Source of the DNA: Fulvimarina uroteuthidis
Lineage (GTDB): Bacteria; Pseudomonadota; Alphaproteobacteria; Rhizobiales; Rhizobiaceae
Assembly (NCBI RefSeq): GCF_034321785.1
Contig: NZ_JAXLPB010000004.1
Coordinates: 248,001 to 312,000, forward strand
Direction of reading: 5' to 3'
Length of the DNA: 64,000 nt
Both the position numbers and the translations under genes were made by a program. Of this stretch, positions 50,563-59,014 are shown in pieces; position 1 is the first letter of the stretch; every line of letters starts with the position of its first letter. The notes beneath the pieces were generated by a model. The model worked only from the letters and a program-made list of their open reading frames with translations. It had not been told where the DNA came from and did no database searches.

Positions 50563-51504
50563 TCACCGGGCGCCCAGGTCGACGGCGAGGTCCGATACCG
50601 GACGCACGCTCTTCACAAGACCCTGTTCGGAGAGGAACGTTTCGAACCGTGCGTATCGCGCCGTATCGAGCGCCGCAGGGCGCAGGGCGAAGCGCGGCAG
50701 CGTGTCTTTCCAGGCGCGCCGATTCAGTTCGTCGTCCAGTTCGGCCGAGGTCGCGGCGAAGCGCTGCCAGCTCTCGTCCGGATGATTGACGATGTACTGC
50801 ACCGCCCGCTCGGTGGCGGCGAGGAACCGGCGCACGGCGTCGGCATTCATCGTCTGCGGATTGGCGATGTAGATCAGCTCGTCATAGGGCGGCAGGCCGT
50901 GCTCTTCCGGGTAGAAGCAGCGTCCGGCGGCCCCCTCGATCTCCATCTGGTTGAGCTCGAAATTGCGGAAGGCGCCGATGACCGCGTCGACCTGGCCGGA
51001 CATGACCGCCGGCGACAGCGACCAGTTGACGTTGACCATCTCGACATCATCGAGGGTGAGGTCCGCCGTCGCCAGCATGGCCGAGAGCAGCGCCTCCTCG
51101 ACGCCTGCCACCGAGAAGCCGATCTTGGCGCCCGAAAGATCCGCGATTGTCTCGATCGGTCCATCCTCCAGCACCAGAAGGCAGTTGAGCGGCGTCGCCA
51201 CCAGCGTGCCCACCCGCACCAGCGGCAGACCCTCGGCCACCTGGAGGTGGAGCTGCGGCTGATAGGAGACCGCCAGATCGGCGCGGCCGGCGGCGGTCAT
51301 CTTCGGCGGGTCGGACGGATCGGCCGGCGGCACGATCTCGATCTCGAGGCCGGCATCGTCGAAGTAGCCGAGCTCTTCGGCCAGGATGATCGGGCCGTGG
51401 TCGGGGTTCACGAACCAGTCGAGCATCACGGTCATGCGGTCCTGCGCCGCGGCGGGCATGGGCGCCAGAAGGCATGCGAGGACGAAGGCGATGGCGGTTT
51501 TCAT
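50563..51504 (-). CDS. thiY: Pyrimidine-precursor binding protein ThiY-like (NMT1/THI5 domain)
   Basis: The 313-residue periplasmic protein has a signal peptide ending at PMPAAA before QDRMT. The NMT1/THI5-like opening VMLDWFVNPDHGPIILAEELGYFDDAGLEIEIVPPADPSDPPKMTAAGRADLAVSYQPQ matches ThiY, which binds N-formyl-4-amino-5-aminomethyl-2-methylpyrimidine. A Cys-rich THI5 motif is absent, as expected for a transporter subunit rather than the yeast suicide enzyme. Its ATG overlaps the thiF stop. Confidence 0.88.
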   Translation of the reverse strand: MKTAIAFVLACLLAPMPAAAQDRMTVMLDWFVNPDHGPIILAEELGYFDDAGLEIEIVPPADPSDPPKMTAAGRADLAVSYQPQLHLQVAEGLPLVRVGTLVATPLNCLLVLEDGPIETIADLSGAKIGFSVAGVEEALLSAMLATADLTLDDVEMVNVNWSLSPAVMSGQVDAVIGAFRNFELNQMEIEGAAGRCFYPEEHGLPPYDELIYIANPQTMNADAVRRFLAATERAVQYIVNHPDESWQRFAATSAELDDELNRRAWKDTLPRFALRPAALDTARYARFETFLSEQGLVKSVRPVSDLAVDLGAR

Positions 51505-52484
51505 GCAGCGTCTCCTTGTGGGTCGCCGAGGGCGACGAGTGCGATCTCTCCGGGCCAGGCGGCGGAAAGGCGTTCGGCCGCCGTCCAGGCGCGCAGCCCG
51601 CTGCGGCAGCAAAGGACCGCGCGCTGTCCCGGCGCGGGGTGCGGGCCCGTGGGCCCGAAGGCGTCGACCGACAGTCGCAGAGCCTCGGGCCGCACCAGCG
51701 GCGCCTCGGTTTCGGCGCGCAGATCGACGAGAAAATCGTCCGTGCGGATGGTATCGGGCGCGATGAAGACCGGGGCGTTCGCCGGTTCGGGCGCCGAGGC
51801 GAAATCGAATCCGCCGAAGCGATGGGCACGCGCGTCGTAACTGACCAGACGGCCGAGCGGCGATGGCGCGATTTCGGCGAGGATCGCCAGAACCATCTGC
51901 GCCTGCAGGCTGCCGACGACGCCGAGAACCGGGCCGAGAACCCCGTCCGCCGCGCAGCTTCCCAACTGGCGTGGCAGGTCGGGGAAGACGGCGCGCAAGG
52001 ACGGCGCGCCGCCGCAGAAGGCCCCGACATAGCCCTCGGTGCCGATCACCGAGGCACTGACGAAGGGGATGCCCTTGTCGCGGCACAGATCCGACAGGAC
52101 GTAACTGACGGCGAAGCTGTCGGCGCAGTCGAGGATCACGTCGGCGCCGCCCGCAAGCTCCGCCGCATTGCCGGGATGGAGGCGCGCCTCCACCGGTTCG
52201 AGCGCGCAGTCAGGGTTCAGGGCGGCGAGCGTCTCGCGGGCCGCCACCACCTTCGCGCGGCCGAGATCCTCCATCCGGAACAGGGTCTGGCGATGCAGGT
52301 TGCCGCGCTCGACCCTGTCGGGGTCGACAAGACGAATGGAGCCGAGGCCCGCGCCGACGAGATATTGCAGAACGGGCGCAGCGAGCCCGCCCGCGCCCAC
52401 GACCAGTGCCCGTGCCGCGCCGAGCCGGCGCTGGCCGCTGGCGCCGAAGGCTTCGACGGCGATCTGACGGTCGTAGCGGCTCAT
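51501..52484 (-). CDS. thiF: ThiF/MoeB-family adenylyltransferase with rhodanese-like C-terminus
   Basis: The 327-residue protein should adenylate the ThiS C-terminus and help to make ThiS thiocarboxylate. The ATP site is VVGAGGLAAPVLQYLVGAGLG, followed by IRLVDPDRVERGNLHRQTLF. The C-terminal 90 residues keep a rhodanese-like active loop (CCRSGLRAWTAAERL). The first zinc CxxC pair of ThiF/MoeB is missing here (CGGAPSLRAVFPDLP); only SCAADGV remains of that region. It overlaps thiE and thiY by four bases each. Confidence 0.85.
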   Translation of the reverse strand: MSRYDRQIAVEAFGASGQRRLGAARALVVGAGGLAAPVLQYLVGAGLGSIRLVDPDRVERGNLHRQTLFRMEDLGRAKVVAARETLAALNPDCALEPVEARLHPGNAAELAGGADVILDCADSFAVSYVLSDLCRDKGIPFVSASVIGTEGYVGAFCGGAPSLRAVFPDLPRQLGSCAADGVLGPVLGVVGSLQAQMVLAILAEIAPSPLGRLVSYDARAHRFGGFDFASAPEPANAPVFIAPDTIRTDDFLVDLRAETEAPLVRPEALRLSVDAFGPTGPHPAPGQRAVLCCRSGLRAWTAAERLSAAWPGEIALVALGDPQGDAA

Positions 52485-53077
52485 CGGGTCGCCTCCAGCC
52501 AGTCCCTCAGCCGTGCGTCGGGATCGGGGTTGAGCGTGATGTCGGTGACGGCGGACACGATGTCCGCCCCGGCGGCGAACGCCTCGGGCGCGCGGGCGAC
52601 GCTGAGGCCGCCGATGGCGACGAGCGGGACGGCGCCGATCCGAAGCTTCCACTCGCTGACCCGCTCGAGGCCCTGGCTGTGCCATTTCATCCGCTTCAGG
52701 ATCGTCGGCCAGACCGGACCGAGTGCGACATAGTCGGGCGCCAGCGCCAGCGCCCGGTCGAGTTCGGCCTCTTCGTGGGTGGACAGGCCAAGCCTGATCC
52801 CGGCTCGGCGGATCGCGGCGATATCGGCCCCGTCCAGATCCTCCTGGCCCAGATGCACCCAGTCGATCCCGAGATCGATCGCCAGCTGCCAATGGTCGTT
52901 CACGACGAGGGTCGCGCCCGATGCCCGGCACAGATCGCGCGAGCGCTGCAGCATGGCGCGCAGTTCGTGCGCATCGCGGTCCTTGATCCGCATCTGGACG
53001 AGCCGGACCCCGAGCGGCAGGGCGCGTTCCAGCCAGATCGGATCGTCGAAGATCGGATAGAAGCGGTCGAGCGTCAT
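52481..53077 (-). CDS. thiE: Thiamine phosphate synthase
   Basis: The 198-residue TIM-barrel enzyme joins the pyrimidine and thiazole units into thiamine phosphate. Motifs are VRLVQMRIKDRDAHEL, LVVNDHWQLAIDLGIDWVHLGQEDLDGADI, GLSTHEEAELDRALALAPDYVALGPVWPT and VAIGGLSVARAPEAFAAGADIVSAVTDI. It is slightly short for the family at the N-terminus. Its ATG overlaps the thiG stop (ATGA). Confidence 0.92.
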   Translation of the reverse strand: MTLDRFYPIFDDPIWLERALPLGVRLVQMRIKDRDAHELRAMLQRSRDLCRASGATLVVNDHWQLAIDLGIDWVHLGQEDLDGADIAAIRRAGIRLGLSTHEEAELDRALALAPDYVALGPVWPTILKRMKWHSQGLERVSEWKLRIGAVPLVAIGGLSVARAPEAFAAGADIVSAVTDITLNPDPDARLRDWLEATR

Positions 53078-53847
53078 GACAGCAGCCCCATGCCGAACAT
53101 CGGCGTCGAAGGCGCGGCCATGTCGCGCGGCGGCATCGGATCGGCCTCGAGCCCCAGGTGGCCGGCCTCGATCGCGCGGGCGAACCCCTCGGCCATCATC
53201 GCCGGATCGCCGGCCTTCGCCACGGCCGTGTTCAAAAGCACGGCGTCGAAGCCCAGCTCCATCGCATGCGCTGCGTGGCTGGGCAGGCCGAGCCCCGCAT
53301 CGATCACCATCGGCACGTCGGGAAACTGCGCGCGCAGGGTCCGCAAGCCGTAGACATTGTTGAGGCCGAGGCCGGTTCCGATCGGCGCGCCCCAGGGCAT
53401 CAGCACCTCGCAGCCGGCCTCCAGCAGGCGCTCGGCCAGGATCCCGTCCTCGGTGGTGTAGGGAAACACCTTGAAGCCGTCCGCGGCAAGAATGCGGGCC
53501 GCCTCGACGAGGCCGAACGGGTCGGGCTGCAGCGTGTCGGCATGGCCGATCACCTCCAGCTTGATCCAGTCGGTGCCGAACATTTCGCGCGCCATCTGCG
53601 CCGTCGTCACCGCCTCGCGCGCCGAATGGCACCCGGCGGTGTTCGGCAGGACGTGTACGCCGAGCGCGCCGACGAGTTCGCGGAAGGCGTTGCCCGCCTT
53701 TCCGCCGGCCGTCTCGCGCCGAAGCGAGACGGTGGCGATTCCCGCGCCCGAGCGGCGGAACGCCTCGGCGAGGATGGCGGGCGAGGGATATTGCGCCGTG
53801 CCAAGCATCAGGCGGGAGGGGACATGGGTGCCGTAGAAATCGGGCAT
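53074..53847 (-). CDS. thiG: Thiazole synthase
   Basis: The 257-residue enzyme forms thiazole phosphate from deoxyxylulose phosphate, dehydroglycine and ThiS thiocarboxylate. The Schiff-base lysine is Lys96 (WIKLEVIG). SRLMLGTAQYPSP, VLPNTAGCHSAREAV, VLMPWGAPIGTGLGLNN and VIDAGLGLPSHAAHAMELGFDAVLLNTAVAKA are all typical. It lies between thiS and thiE, and dehydroglycine would come from ThiO. Confidence 0.95.
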   Translation of the reverse strand: MPDFYGTHVPSRLMLGTAQYPSPAILAEAFRRSGAGIATVSLRRETAGGKAGNAFRELVGALGVHVLPNTAGCHSAREAVTTAQMAREMFGTDWIKLEVIGHADTLQPDPFGLVEAARILAADGFKVFPYTTEDGILAERLLEAGCEVLMPWGAPIGTGLGLNNVYGLRTLRAQFPDVPMVIDAGLGLPSHAAHAMELGFDAVLLNTAVAKAGDPAMMAEGFARAIEAGHLGLEADPMPPRDMAAPSTPMFGMGLLS

Positions 53848-53849
53848 CG

Positions 53850-54047
53850 TCAGCCTCCTTGCCGCGGCGCGAGGATCTCCAGCCGATCGCCCTCGGCGAG
53901 CATCGTCGCTCCGCGCGCGGTGGCGGGCACGAAGCTCTCGTTCACCGCCGTCGCCACCTTGGCCTCGCCGTAACCCAGCTCCGACACGGCGTCCTTTAGC
54001 GTTGCCGCCGCGATCTCGCGCGGCTCACCATTCACCATGATCTTCAT
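53850..54047 (-). CDS. thiS: Sulfur carrier protein ThiS
   Basis: The 65-residue ubiquitin-fold protein ends in the required Gly-Gly (LAPRQGG), which is activated by ThiF. MVNGEPREI at the start and GDRLEILAP before the tail are family features. It overlaps the thiO end by 23 nt from the ATG at 54047; an in-frame ATG three codons later would shorten the overlap. Confidence 0.92.
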   Translation of the reverse strand: MKIMVNGEPREIAAATLKDAVSELGYGEAKVATAVNESFVPATARGATMLAEGDRLEILAPRQGG

Positions 54048-55035
54048 CCATCACCTCCGGATGTTTGCCGTCCAGCACCAGGTCCGCCACCATCCGCGCC
54101 AGCGCGGGCGACAAGAGGAAACCGTGGCGGAACAGGCCGTTGACGAGGATTGTCGATCCGCGCCTTCGAATGCGCGGCAGATTGTCGGGAAAGGCTGGGC
54201 GGGCGTCGGCGCCCAGCTCCAGCACCTCTGCCTCTCCGAAGGCCGGATCGAGCGCGTAGGCGGCGCCCATGAGTTCCAGCACGGACCGCGCCGTCACCGG
54301 ACCGCGATGCGCCGTCTCGATCTGCGTCGCGCCGAGCATGTAGAGCCCCTCGCCGCGCGGCACGATGTAGAGCGGATGGCGGGGATGGAGCAGCCGCACC
54401 GGCCGCGACAGGGCGACGTCGGGCGCCCGCAGGACGGCCATCTCGCCGCGCACGCCGCGAAGGTCCGGCAAAGTGTCGGCCGCCGCCAGCCCCCGGCAGT
54501 CGATGGTGATGTCCGTATCGCTCCCGCCTGTCCCGTCGGCCGCACCGTGGAACGCCTCGACGTCGACCCCGCGGGAGGACAGTCCGACGTGCAGCGCCGC
54601 AAGGGCTGCGCGAGGGTCGAGATGGGCTTCGCCGGGAAAGTGCAGCGCCCGCGAAAAGCGCGCGGAAAGACCCGGCTCGAGCGCGTCGAGCCCCTCCGCA
54701 TCGAGGATCCGGTGCCCGGTGGAGCGCGCCGCGAAACGCTCGACCTCGACGCGGTCGCGGCCGAGCGCGACGACCAGCGTGCCGGCCCGGATGACCGAAG
54801 CGCCCGCGCCTTCCCACCATGCCGCGGCCTCCTGGCCGAGCCGCACCACCGACGCCTCGGCGGTGACGGCTTCGCAGAACGGCGCGAGCATGCCACCGGC
54901 CCACCAGGAGCAGCCGTGCGGTCCGGGCGGTCCTTTCGGATCGAGCAGCCGGACGCACGCCCCGCGCCGGACGAGCTCCGTGGCGGCGCAAAGCCCCATG
55001 ACGCCGGCGCCGAGGATCGTGATCCGCAGCGTCAC
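54025..55035 (-). CDS. thiO: Glycine oxidase ThiO
   Basis: The 336-residue FAD enzyme oxidises glycine to the imine needed by ThiG and takes the place of the radical enzyme ThiH in aerobes. The FAD-binding ITILGAGVMGLCAATELVRRG is at the start. HCS-type contact PHGCSWWAGGMLAPF and the C-terminal FRHGFLLSPALARMVADLVL match the DAO family. The start is a GTG at 55035, overlapping a short leader frame. It is the first recognisable gene after the riboswitch. Confidence 0.92.
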   Translation of the reverse strand: MTLRITILGAGVMGLCAATELVRRGACVRLLDPKGPPGPHGCSWWAGGMLAPFCEAVTAEASVVRLGQEAAAWWEGAGASVIRAGTLVVALGRDRVEVERFAARSTGHRILDAEGLDALEPGLSARFSRALHFPGEAHLDPRAALAALHVGLSSRGVDVEAFHGAADGTGGSDTDITIDCRGLAAADTLPDLRGVRGEMAVLRAPDVALSRPVRLLHPRHPLYIVPRGEGLYMLGATQIETAHRGPVTARSVLELMGAAYALDPAFGEAEVLELGADARPAFPDNLPRIRRRGSTILVNGLFRHGFLLSPALARMVADLVLDGKHPEVMDEDHGEW

Positions 55036-55223
55036 GACCTGAGGTCCCGGAGACGAGCGACAGGTTCGCGCCGGCGCGCGTCACGAGGCGAGGAAACGTC
55101 GAACGCCGCGCGAACGCCGATGGAAGCAGCTGTCGCCGGATCAGCGTGAAGACCTGTGAAATTGCGCGAACGGGTGCCCTTGCCGGAGCCACGATCGCCG
55201 GAACGTTTCGCCACTTTCCCCAT
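55032..55223 (-). CDS. Possible short leader ORF upstream of thiO
   Basis: A 63-residue basic frame fills most of the 256-nt leader between riboswitch and thiO and ends in a TGA that overlaps the thiO GTG (GTGA), as the other genes of this operon do. GAGGG lies about 4 nt before its ATG, inside a small hairpin (CCCTC/GAGGG, 55228-55242). The peptide is basic and matches no family I know. It may be a translated leader that couples riboswitch folding to thiO translation, or chance. Confidence 0.35.
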   Translation of the reverse strand: MGKVAKRSGDRGSGKGTRSRNFTGLHADPATAASIGVRAAFDVSSPRDARRREPVARLRDLRS

Positions 55224-55291
55224 CTCGCCCTCGTTGTGAGGGTCTACCGACGAAAGAAGGGAGATGTTGCGGGCAGATCATGCGCACCAGG

Positions 55292-55377
55292 CTCCGTTCC
55301 CTACGCCGGCATGACCCGGATCAGGTGCGATGGGTTGGCGCAAAGCCTCTCAGCCCCTGACAGGGCACCCCAACGGA
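55292..55377 (-). promoter_or_regulatory. TPP riboswitch (THI box)
   Basis: Read on the minus strand, the region contains GGGTGCCC, GGGGCTGAGAGG, then ACCTGATCCGGGTCATGCCGGCGTAGGGAA split over the helices. This is the complete THI-box consensus, with outer stem CCGTT/AACGG. It lies 256 nt upstream of thiO on the same strand and should shut off the operon when thiamine pyrophosphate is plentiful. A terminator is not obvious downstream; translation control through the leader is possible. Confidence 0.95.
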
Positions 55378-55611
55378 CGCTGACGTCCTACAGCAGGTTT
55401 CCGGTCGAGACAAGCGTCCGATGAGCGGACGCCGGGAGGTCGGTCCTTGTCCGAAGGCGCGCCGCCGAGCCCGGGCCGGAACGCCGTCCTTCCCGGCGCG
55501 CAGCTGGCGATCGCGACGGATGCGGCCGGCCGGCAGCCCCGCCTTTCGCGACCGGTTGCCGACGGGCCTCTTCGCGGCCATCGTCGGCAAGGCCCTATCG
55601 GGCCTCGATGC

Positions 55612-57390
55612 TCACGAGGACACCGCGCTGAGGATCGAGCCGCCGGGCGTCCGGTCGGCCGACGGGCGATCCATCCCCAATTGCGCCTCCACCAGCCGGC
55701 GATAGGCGCCGCTGCGCGCCATCAGCTCGCCATGCGTACCGCTTTCCACGATGGTTCCACCCGACACGAAGCAGATCCGGTCCGCATGCCGGATGGTCGA
55801 CAGGCGATGCGCGATGACAAGGGTGGTGCGTCCCTTCGACAGTTCGGCGAGCGAGGCCTGGATCGCCTGCTCGGTCTCGGTATCGAGCGCCGAGGTCGCT
55901 TCGTCGAGAATGAGGATCGCCGGATCCTTCAGGAACATGCGGGCGATCGACAGGCGCTGCTTCTGGCCGCCGGACAGCTTGACCCCGCGCTCCCCGACGA
56001 CGGTGTCGAGACCCATCGGCAGCGCGGCGACGGTCGCCTCGAGCGAAGCCCGGCGCATCGCCGCGACGATCTCCGCCTCGCTCGCCTCGAGCCGGCCATA
56101 GGCGATGTTTTCGCGCACCGTGCCGCCGAACAGGAACACGTCCTGCTGGACGACGCCGACATGGTTGCGCAGGGAAGCGAGCGTCATGTCGCGAATGTCG
56201 GTGCCGTCGATCAGGATCGCCCCGGCGCTCACCTCGTAGAAGCGCGGCAACAGCGCGCATATCGTCGTCTTGCCGGCGCCGGACGGTCCGACGAAGGCAA
56301 TGGTCTCGCCGGGCGCGGCGGTGAAGCTCACATCGTCGAGGACCGGAGCGCTTCCGCCATAGGCGAACCGCACATGATCGAACGTGACCGCCCCTGCGAC
56401 CCTTTCCACCGTTTTTGCGCCGGGCCGGTCCTCGATCTCGGCCCGCGTGTCGAGAAACTCGGTGTAGCGCCGGAAGCCGGCGATTCCCTTCGGATAGGTC
56501 TCGAGGACGGCGGCGATCTTCTCGACCGGCCGGAAGAACACGCCGACGAGAAGCAAGAAGCCGATGAAACCGCCATTCGACAGATCGCCCGAGATCACGA
56601 ACCAGGTGCCGGCCACCATGACGATCACCTGCGTCAGGCGCATCGAGAAATAGTTCAGCGATTGCGACCAGGACATGATCTTGTAGGCATCGAGCTTGCG
56701 GCGGCGATATTCCGAATTGTTCGCCGAGAACAGCTTGCGCTCGTGGCTTTCGTTGCCGAAGGCCTGGACGACGCGGATGCCGCCGACATTCTCCTCGATC
56801 CGCGCGTTGAAGTCTCCGACCGAGGCGTAGATCGCCCGCCAGGTCGCCGTCATGCGCGCGCCGTAGCGGCTGGTCAGCCATGCCCCCACCGGCACCACGA
56901 CGCCGGTGATCAGCGCCAGCTCGACATGCACGAAGAGCATCAGCACGAAGGCGCCGACGAAGGTCATGACGGCGATGAAAAGGTCTTCGGGACCATGATG
57001 GGCGATCTCGCCGATCTCCTCCAGATCCTTCGTCAGCCGCCCGACGAGATGGCCGGTCTTGACGTTGTCGAAATAGCCGAAGGACAGTTTCTGCAAGTGG
57101 TCGAAAGCCTTGCGGCGCATCTCTGTCTCGATGTTGATGCCGAGCATGTGGCCCCAATAGGTGACGACCGCCATCAGCCCCGTATTGAGCACGTAGATCA
57201 GCAGGAGGCCGACCGTCGCCGCGACGATATAGGGCCAGTTTTCGCCCGGCAGGAGATCGTCGACGAACACCTTCACCGCGATCGGAAAGCCGAGTTCGAG
57301 GAGACCGGCGAGCACGGCGCAGCCGAAATCGAGGAAGAACAGCCCCTTGTAGGGCGCGTAATAGGCAAGGAAACGCTTGAGCATGATCAT
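55612..57390 (-). CDS. MsbA-type ABC exporter (membrane domain fused to ATPase)
   Basis: The 592-residue half-transporter has six membrane helices in the first 310 residues and a C-terminal ATPase: Walker A GPSGAGKTT, Q-loop VVQQDVFLF, signature LSGGQKQRLSIARM, Walker B AILILDEATSALD and H-loop VIAHRLS. It works as a homodimer and exports a lipid, drug or metallophore-like compound. The ATG at 57390 overlaps the stop of a 74-residue frame (ATGA); a second ATG follows two codons later. A RirA-type operator lies upstream of that frame. A shadow frame of equal length on the same strand was discarded. Confidence 0.88.
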   Translation of the reverse strand: MIMLKRFLAYYAPYKGLFFLDFGCAVLAGLLELGFPIAVKVFVDDLLPGENWPYIVAATVGLLLIYVLNTGLMAVVTYWGHMLGINIETEMRRKAFDHLQKLSFGYFDNVKTGHLVGRLTKDLEEIGEIAHHGPEDLFIAVMTFVGAFVLMLFVHVELALITGVVVPVGAWLTSRYGARMTATWRAIYASVGDFNARIEENVGGIRVVQAFGNESHERKLFSANNSEYRRRKLDAYKIMSWSQSLNYFSMRLTQVIVMVAGTWFVISGDLSNGGFIGFLLLVGVFFRPVEKIAAVLETYPKGIAGFRRYTEFLDTRAEIEDRPGAKTVERVAGAVTFDHVRFAYGGSAPVLDDVSFTAAPGETIAFVGPSGAGKTTICALLPRFYEVSAGAILIDGTDIRDMTLASLRNHVGVVQQDVFLFGGTVRENIAYGRLEASEAEIVAAMRRASLEATVAALPMGLDTVVGERGVKLSGGQKQRLSIARMFLKDPAILILDEATSALDTETEQAIQASLAELSKGRTTLVIAHRLSTIRHADRICFVSGGTIVESGTHGELMARSGAYRRLVEAQLGMDRPSADRTPGGSILSAVSS

Positions 57391-57611
57391 TCGCCGGGAA
57401 GGGCGCGCGATCGCCGAGGACAGCCGCGAGCGGTTTCGCGCAGGAGGCAGGCGACGGGCGCACCGGCCGTTCCGGCGCCAAGCTCGCAGAGCCGCCAAAG
57501 CATCCGGGCTAGGAGAGCCGGCGCGCCGTCGACTGGAAGGGGTGCGGAAGCGGTCAGCATGACGTCGTCCCTGCGGGTTGAGGAGTGCCGATGGATCGCG
57601 ACGGGCGTCAT
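57387..57611 (-). CDS. Possible small gene coupled to the ABC exporter
   Basis: A 74-residue frame ends in a TGA that overlaps the exporter ATG (ATGA). It starts 41 nt after the palindromic operator, where a first gene would be expected. The product is rich in Ala, Arg and Leu with a helical stretch (PALLARMLWRLCELGAG) and matches no family I know. No strong ribosome binding site is seen. Position argues for a real gene, composition does not. Confidence 0.4.
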   Translation of the reverse strand: MTPVAIHRHSSTRRDDVMLTASAPLPVDGAPALLARMLWRLCELGAGTAGAPVACLLRETARGCPRRSRALPGE

Positions 57612-57651
57612 CGTCCGGTCGATCCGTGCAGGACGGCCAGGCGGCCGTCCT

Positions 57652-57678
57652 TTAATATGACGGTCTAAATCATATTAA
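57652..57678. promoter_or_regulatory. Perfect palindrome matching the RirA iron-responsive operator form
   Basis: TTAATATGA at 57652-57660 and TCATATTAA at 57670-57678 are exact complements around a 9-nt spacer, giving TGA-N9-TCA, the IRO-box form bound by RirA in rhizobia. It sits in an AT-rich patch upstream of the exporter gene, and the plus strand has no gene nearby. Regulation of the exporter by iron is therefore likely. The remaining part of the 230-nt spacer shows nothing else. Confidence 0.65.
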
Positions 57679-57844
57679 GACGCCGCGCGGCAAGCCTCGT
57701 GCTGCGGATCGCGGGTGACGACGTCGGGACGGAGCCGTTCGGCCCGCATCCACGCAACGGCCGCCCGCTGATCCGGCCCTGCGCTGGCCCTCGTTGCCGA
57801 ACCGGAAAGAACCCTGTCCCCGATCCCCCACCCGCCTGCCGCAG

Positions 57845-58759
57845 CTAGGAGGCCGGACGGATCAACGCCCCTTGCGTCGCCACCACCCGCGCGGCGGTGG
57901 CACAGCCGGCTCTTGCGGCGTCGGCAGCGCTCGCGCCGTTGAGGAAAGCGGCGAGAAACGCGCCGTTGAAGCTGTCGCCTGCCCCCGTCGCGTCGACGAC
58001 GGCGACGTCGGACTGGGTGGCGATCTCGGACCGGTCCGTGCCGCTATCCACCAGCACCGGCGCGCCGCCGTTCTTCACGGCGACCAATTCGGCGCCCGCC
58101 GCGCGGTAGCGCTCGACGGTATCGGCAGGAGTCCCGTCGCCAAACGCGCGCGCCTCGTCGTCGAAGCTCGGCAGCACGATCGAGGCCGCGCCCGCGCCGC
58201 GCATGATCGTGTCCGCAAGGGTGCGCTCGTCTTCCCACAGAACGGGACGGATGTTGGGATCGTAGGCGACGATCTTGCCGGCGGCGCGCGCGCGCGTCAG
58301 CCGATCGATCAGGTCGGCGCGTTTTGGCGGCGGAAGGATCGCCAGGGTGATTCCGGAAAAATAGACAAGACGGGCCGCGTCGAGGGCCTTGTCGAGATGG
58401 TCGGGATCGTCGGCGAGACAGCGCGCGGCGGACGTTTCGCGCCAGTAGGTGAACCGGCGGTCGCCATCCCTCTGCTCGATCATGTAAAGGCCGGGGCGTC
58501 GGTCGGAAACGCGCCGGATCAGATCGGTCGCGATGCCGTTCTCCTCGAGAAAGGCCAGGATTTTATCGGAGAACCCGTCGGTTCCGAGCGCCGTCAGATA
58601 GGCCACCGGGCCGTCCTTGGGATCGAGGCCGGCCTTGGCGTACCAGAGCGTGTTCAGCGTATCGCCCGCAAAGCCCATGCGCCACAGACCCGTCTCCCCG
58701 CCCCCCGACATCTCGATCATGCATTCGCCGATGGAGAGAAACGAATAGGTCGGGGTCAT
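57845..58759 (-). CDS. kdgK: 2-keto-3-deoxygluconate kinase (PfkB family)
   Basis: The 304-residue sugar kinase has SIGECMIEMS at the start, GFAGDTLNTLWYAKAG (substrate site), ALGTDGFSDKILAFLEENGI, AYDPNIRPVLW and the catalytic DATGAGDSFNGAFLAAFL. This combination with the GECM/MxE start and NxR motif is typical of KDG kinases, which make KDPG in uronate breakdown. Other ribokinase-like substrates are not excluded. It stands alone without other uronate genes in view. Confidence 0.85.
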   Translation of the reverse strand: MTPTYSFLSIGECMIEMSGGGETGLWRMGFAGDTLNTLWYAKAGLDPKDGPVAYLTALGTDGFSDKILAFLEENGIATDLIRRVSDRRPGLYMIEQRDGDRRFTYWRETSAARCLADDPDHLDKALDAARLVYFSGITLAILPPPKRADLIDRLTRARAAGKIVAYDPNIRPVLWEDERTLADTIMRGAGAASIVLPSFDDEARAFGDGTPADTVERYRAAGAELVAVKNGGAPVLVDSGTDRSEIATQSDVAVVDATGAGDSFNGAFLAAFLNGASAADAARAGCATAARVVATQGALIRPAS

Positions 58760-58896
58760 TCGATCGGGCCAGTTCCAGATGCAGGGTCATCGCGAGTCGG
58801 CGGTTCGCCGCAATGGCGCGCCGCATCGGCGATCCTATCCAAGAGCGGACGATGCGTCACCATCCTTGCGGAGCAAGCGTCGGCGATGAACGAAAA

Positions 58897-58966
58897 CATC
58901 GGCCAGCGACCGAACCGCGGCCCGAATGCAAGGACATCCGGGCGTGCGGTCGGTCGCTGGCCGATG
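58897..58966 (-). terminator. Strong hairpin terminator after the catalase operon
   Basis: Bases 58897-58913 and 58950-58966 are perfect 17-bp complements with a 36-nt loop that can fold further. On the minus strand the stem is followed by TTTTCG, so it acts as an intrinsic terminator about 50 nt beyond the ferritin-like gene. Confidence 0.75.
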
Positions 58967-59014
58967 GAAAGCGTCGAGGCATTCCCGCCCCGGCGCATAC
59001 GGACGAGCTTCGTG

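Noticed and set aside
55595..57481. A second 628-codon minus-strand frame over the ABC exporter
   Set aside because: It has the same length but a shifted frame; only the frame ending at 55612 has Walker, signature and membrane segments.
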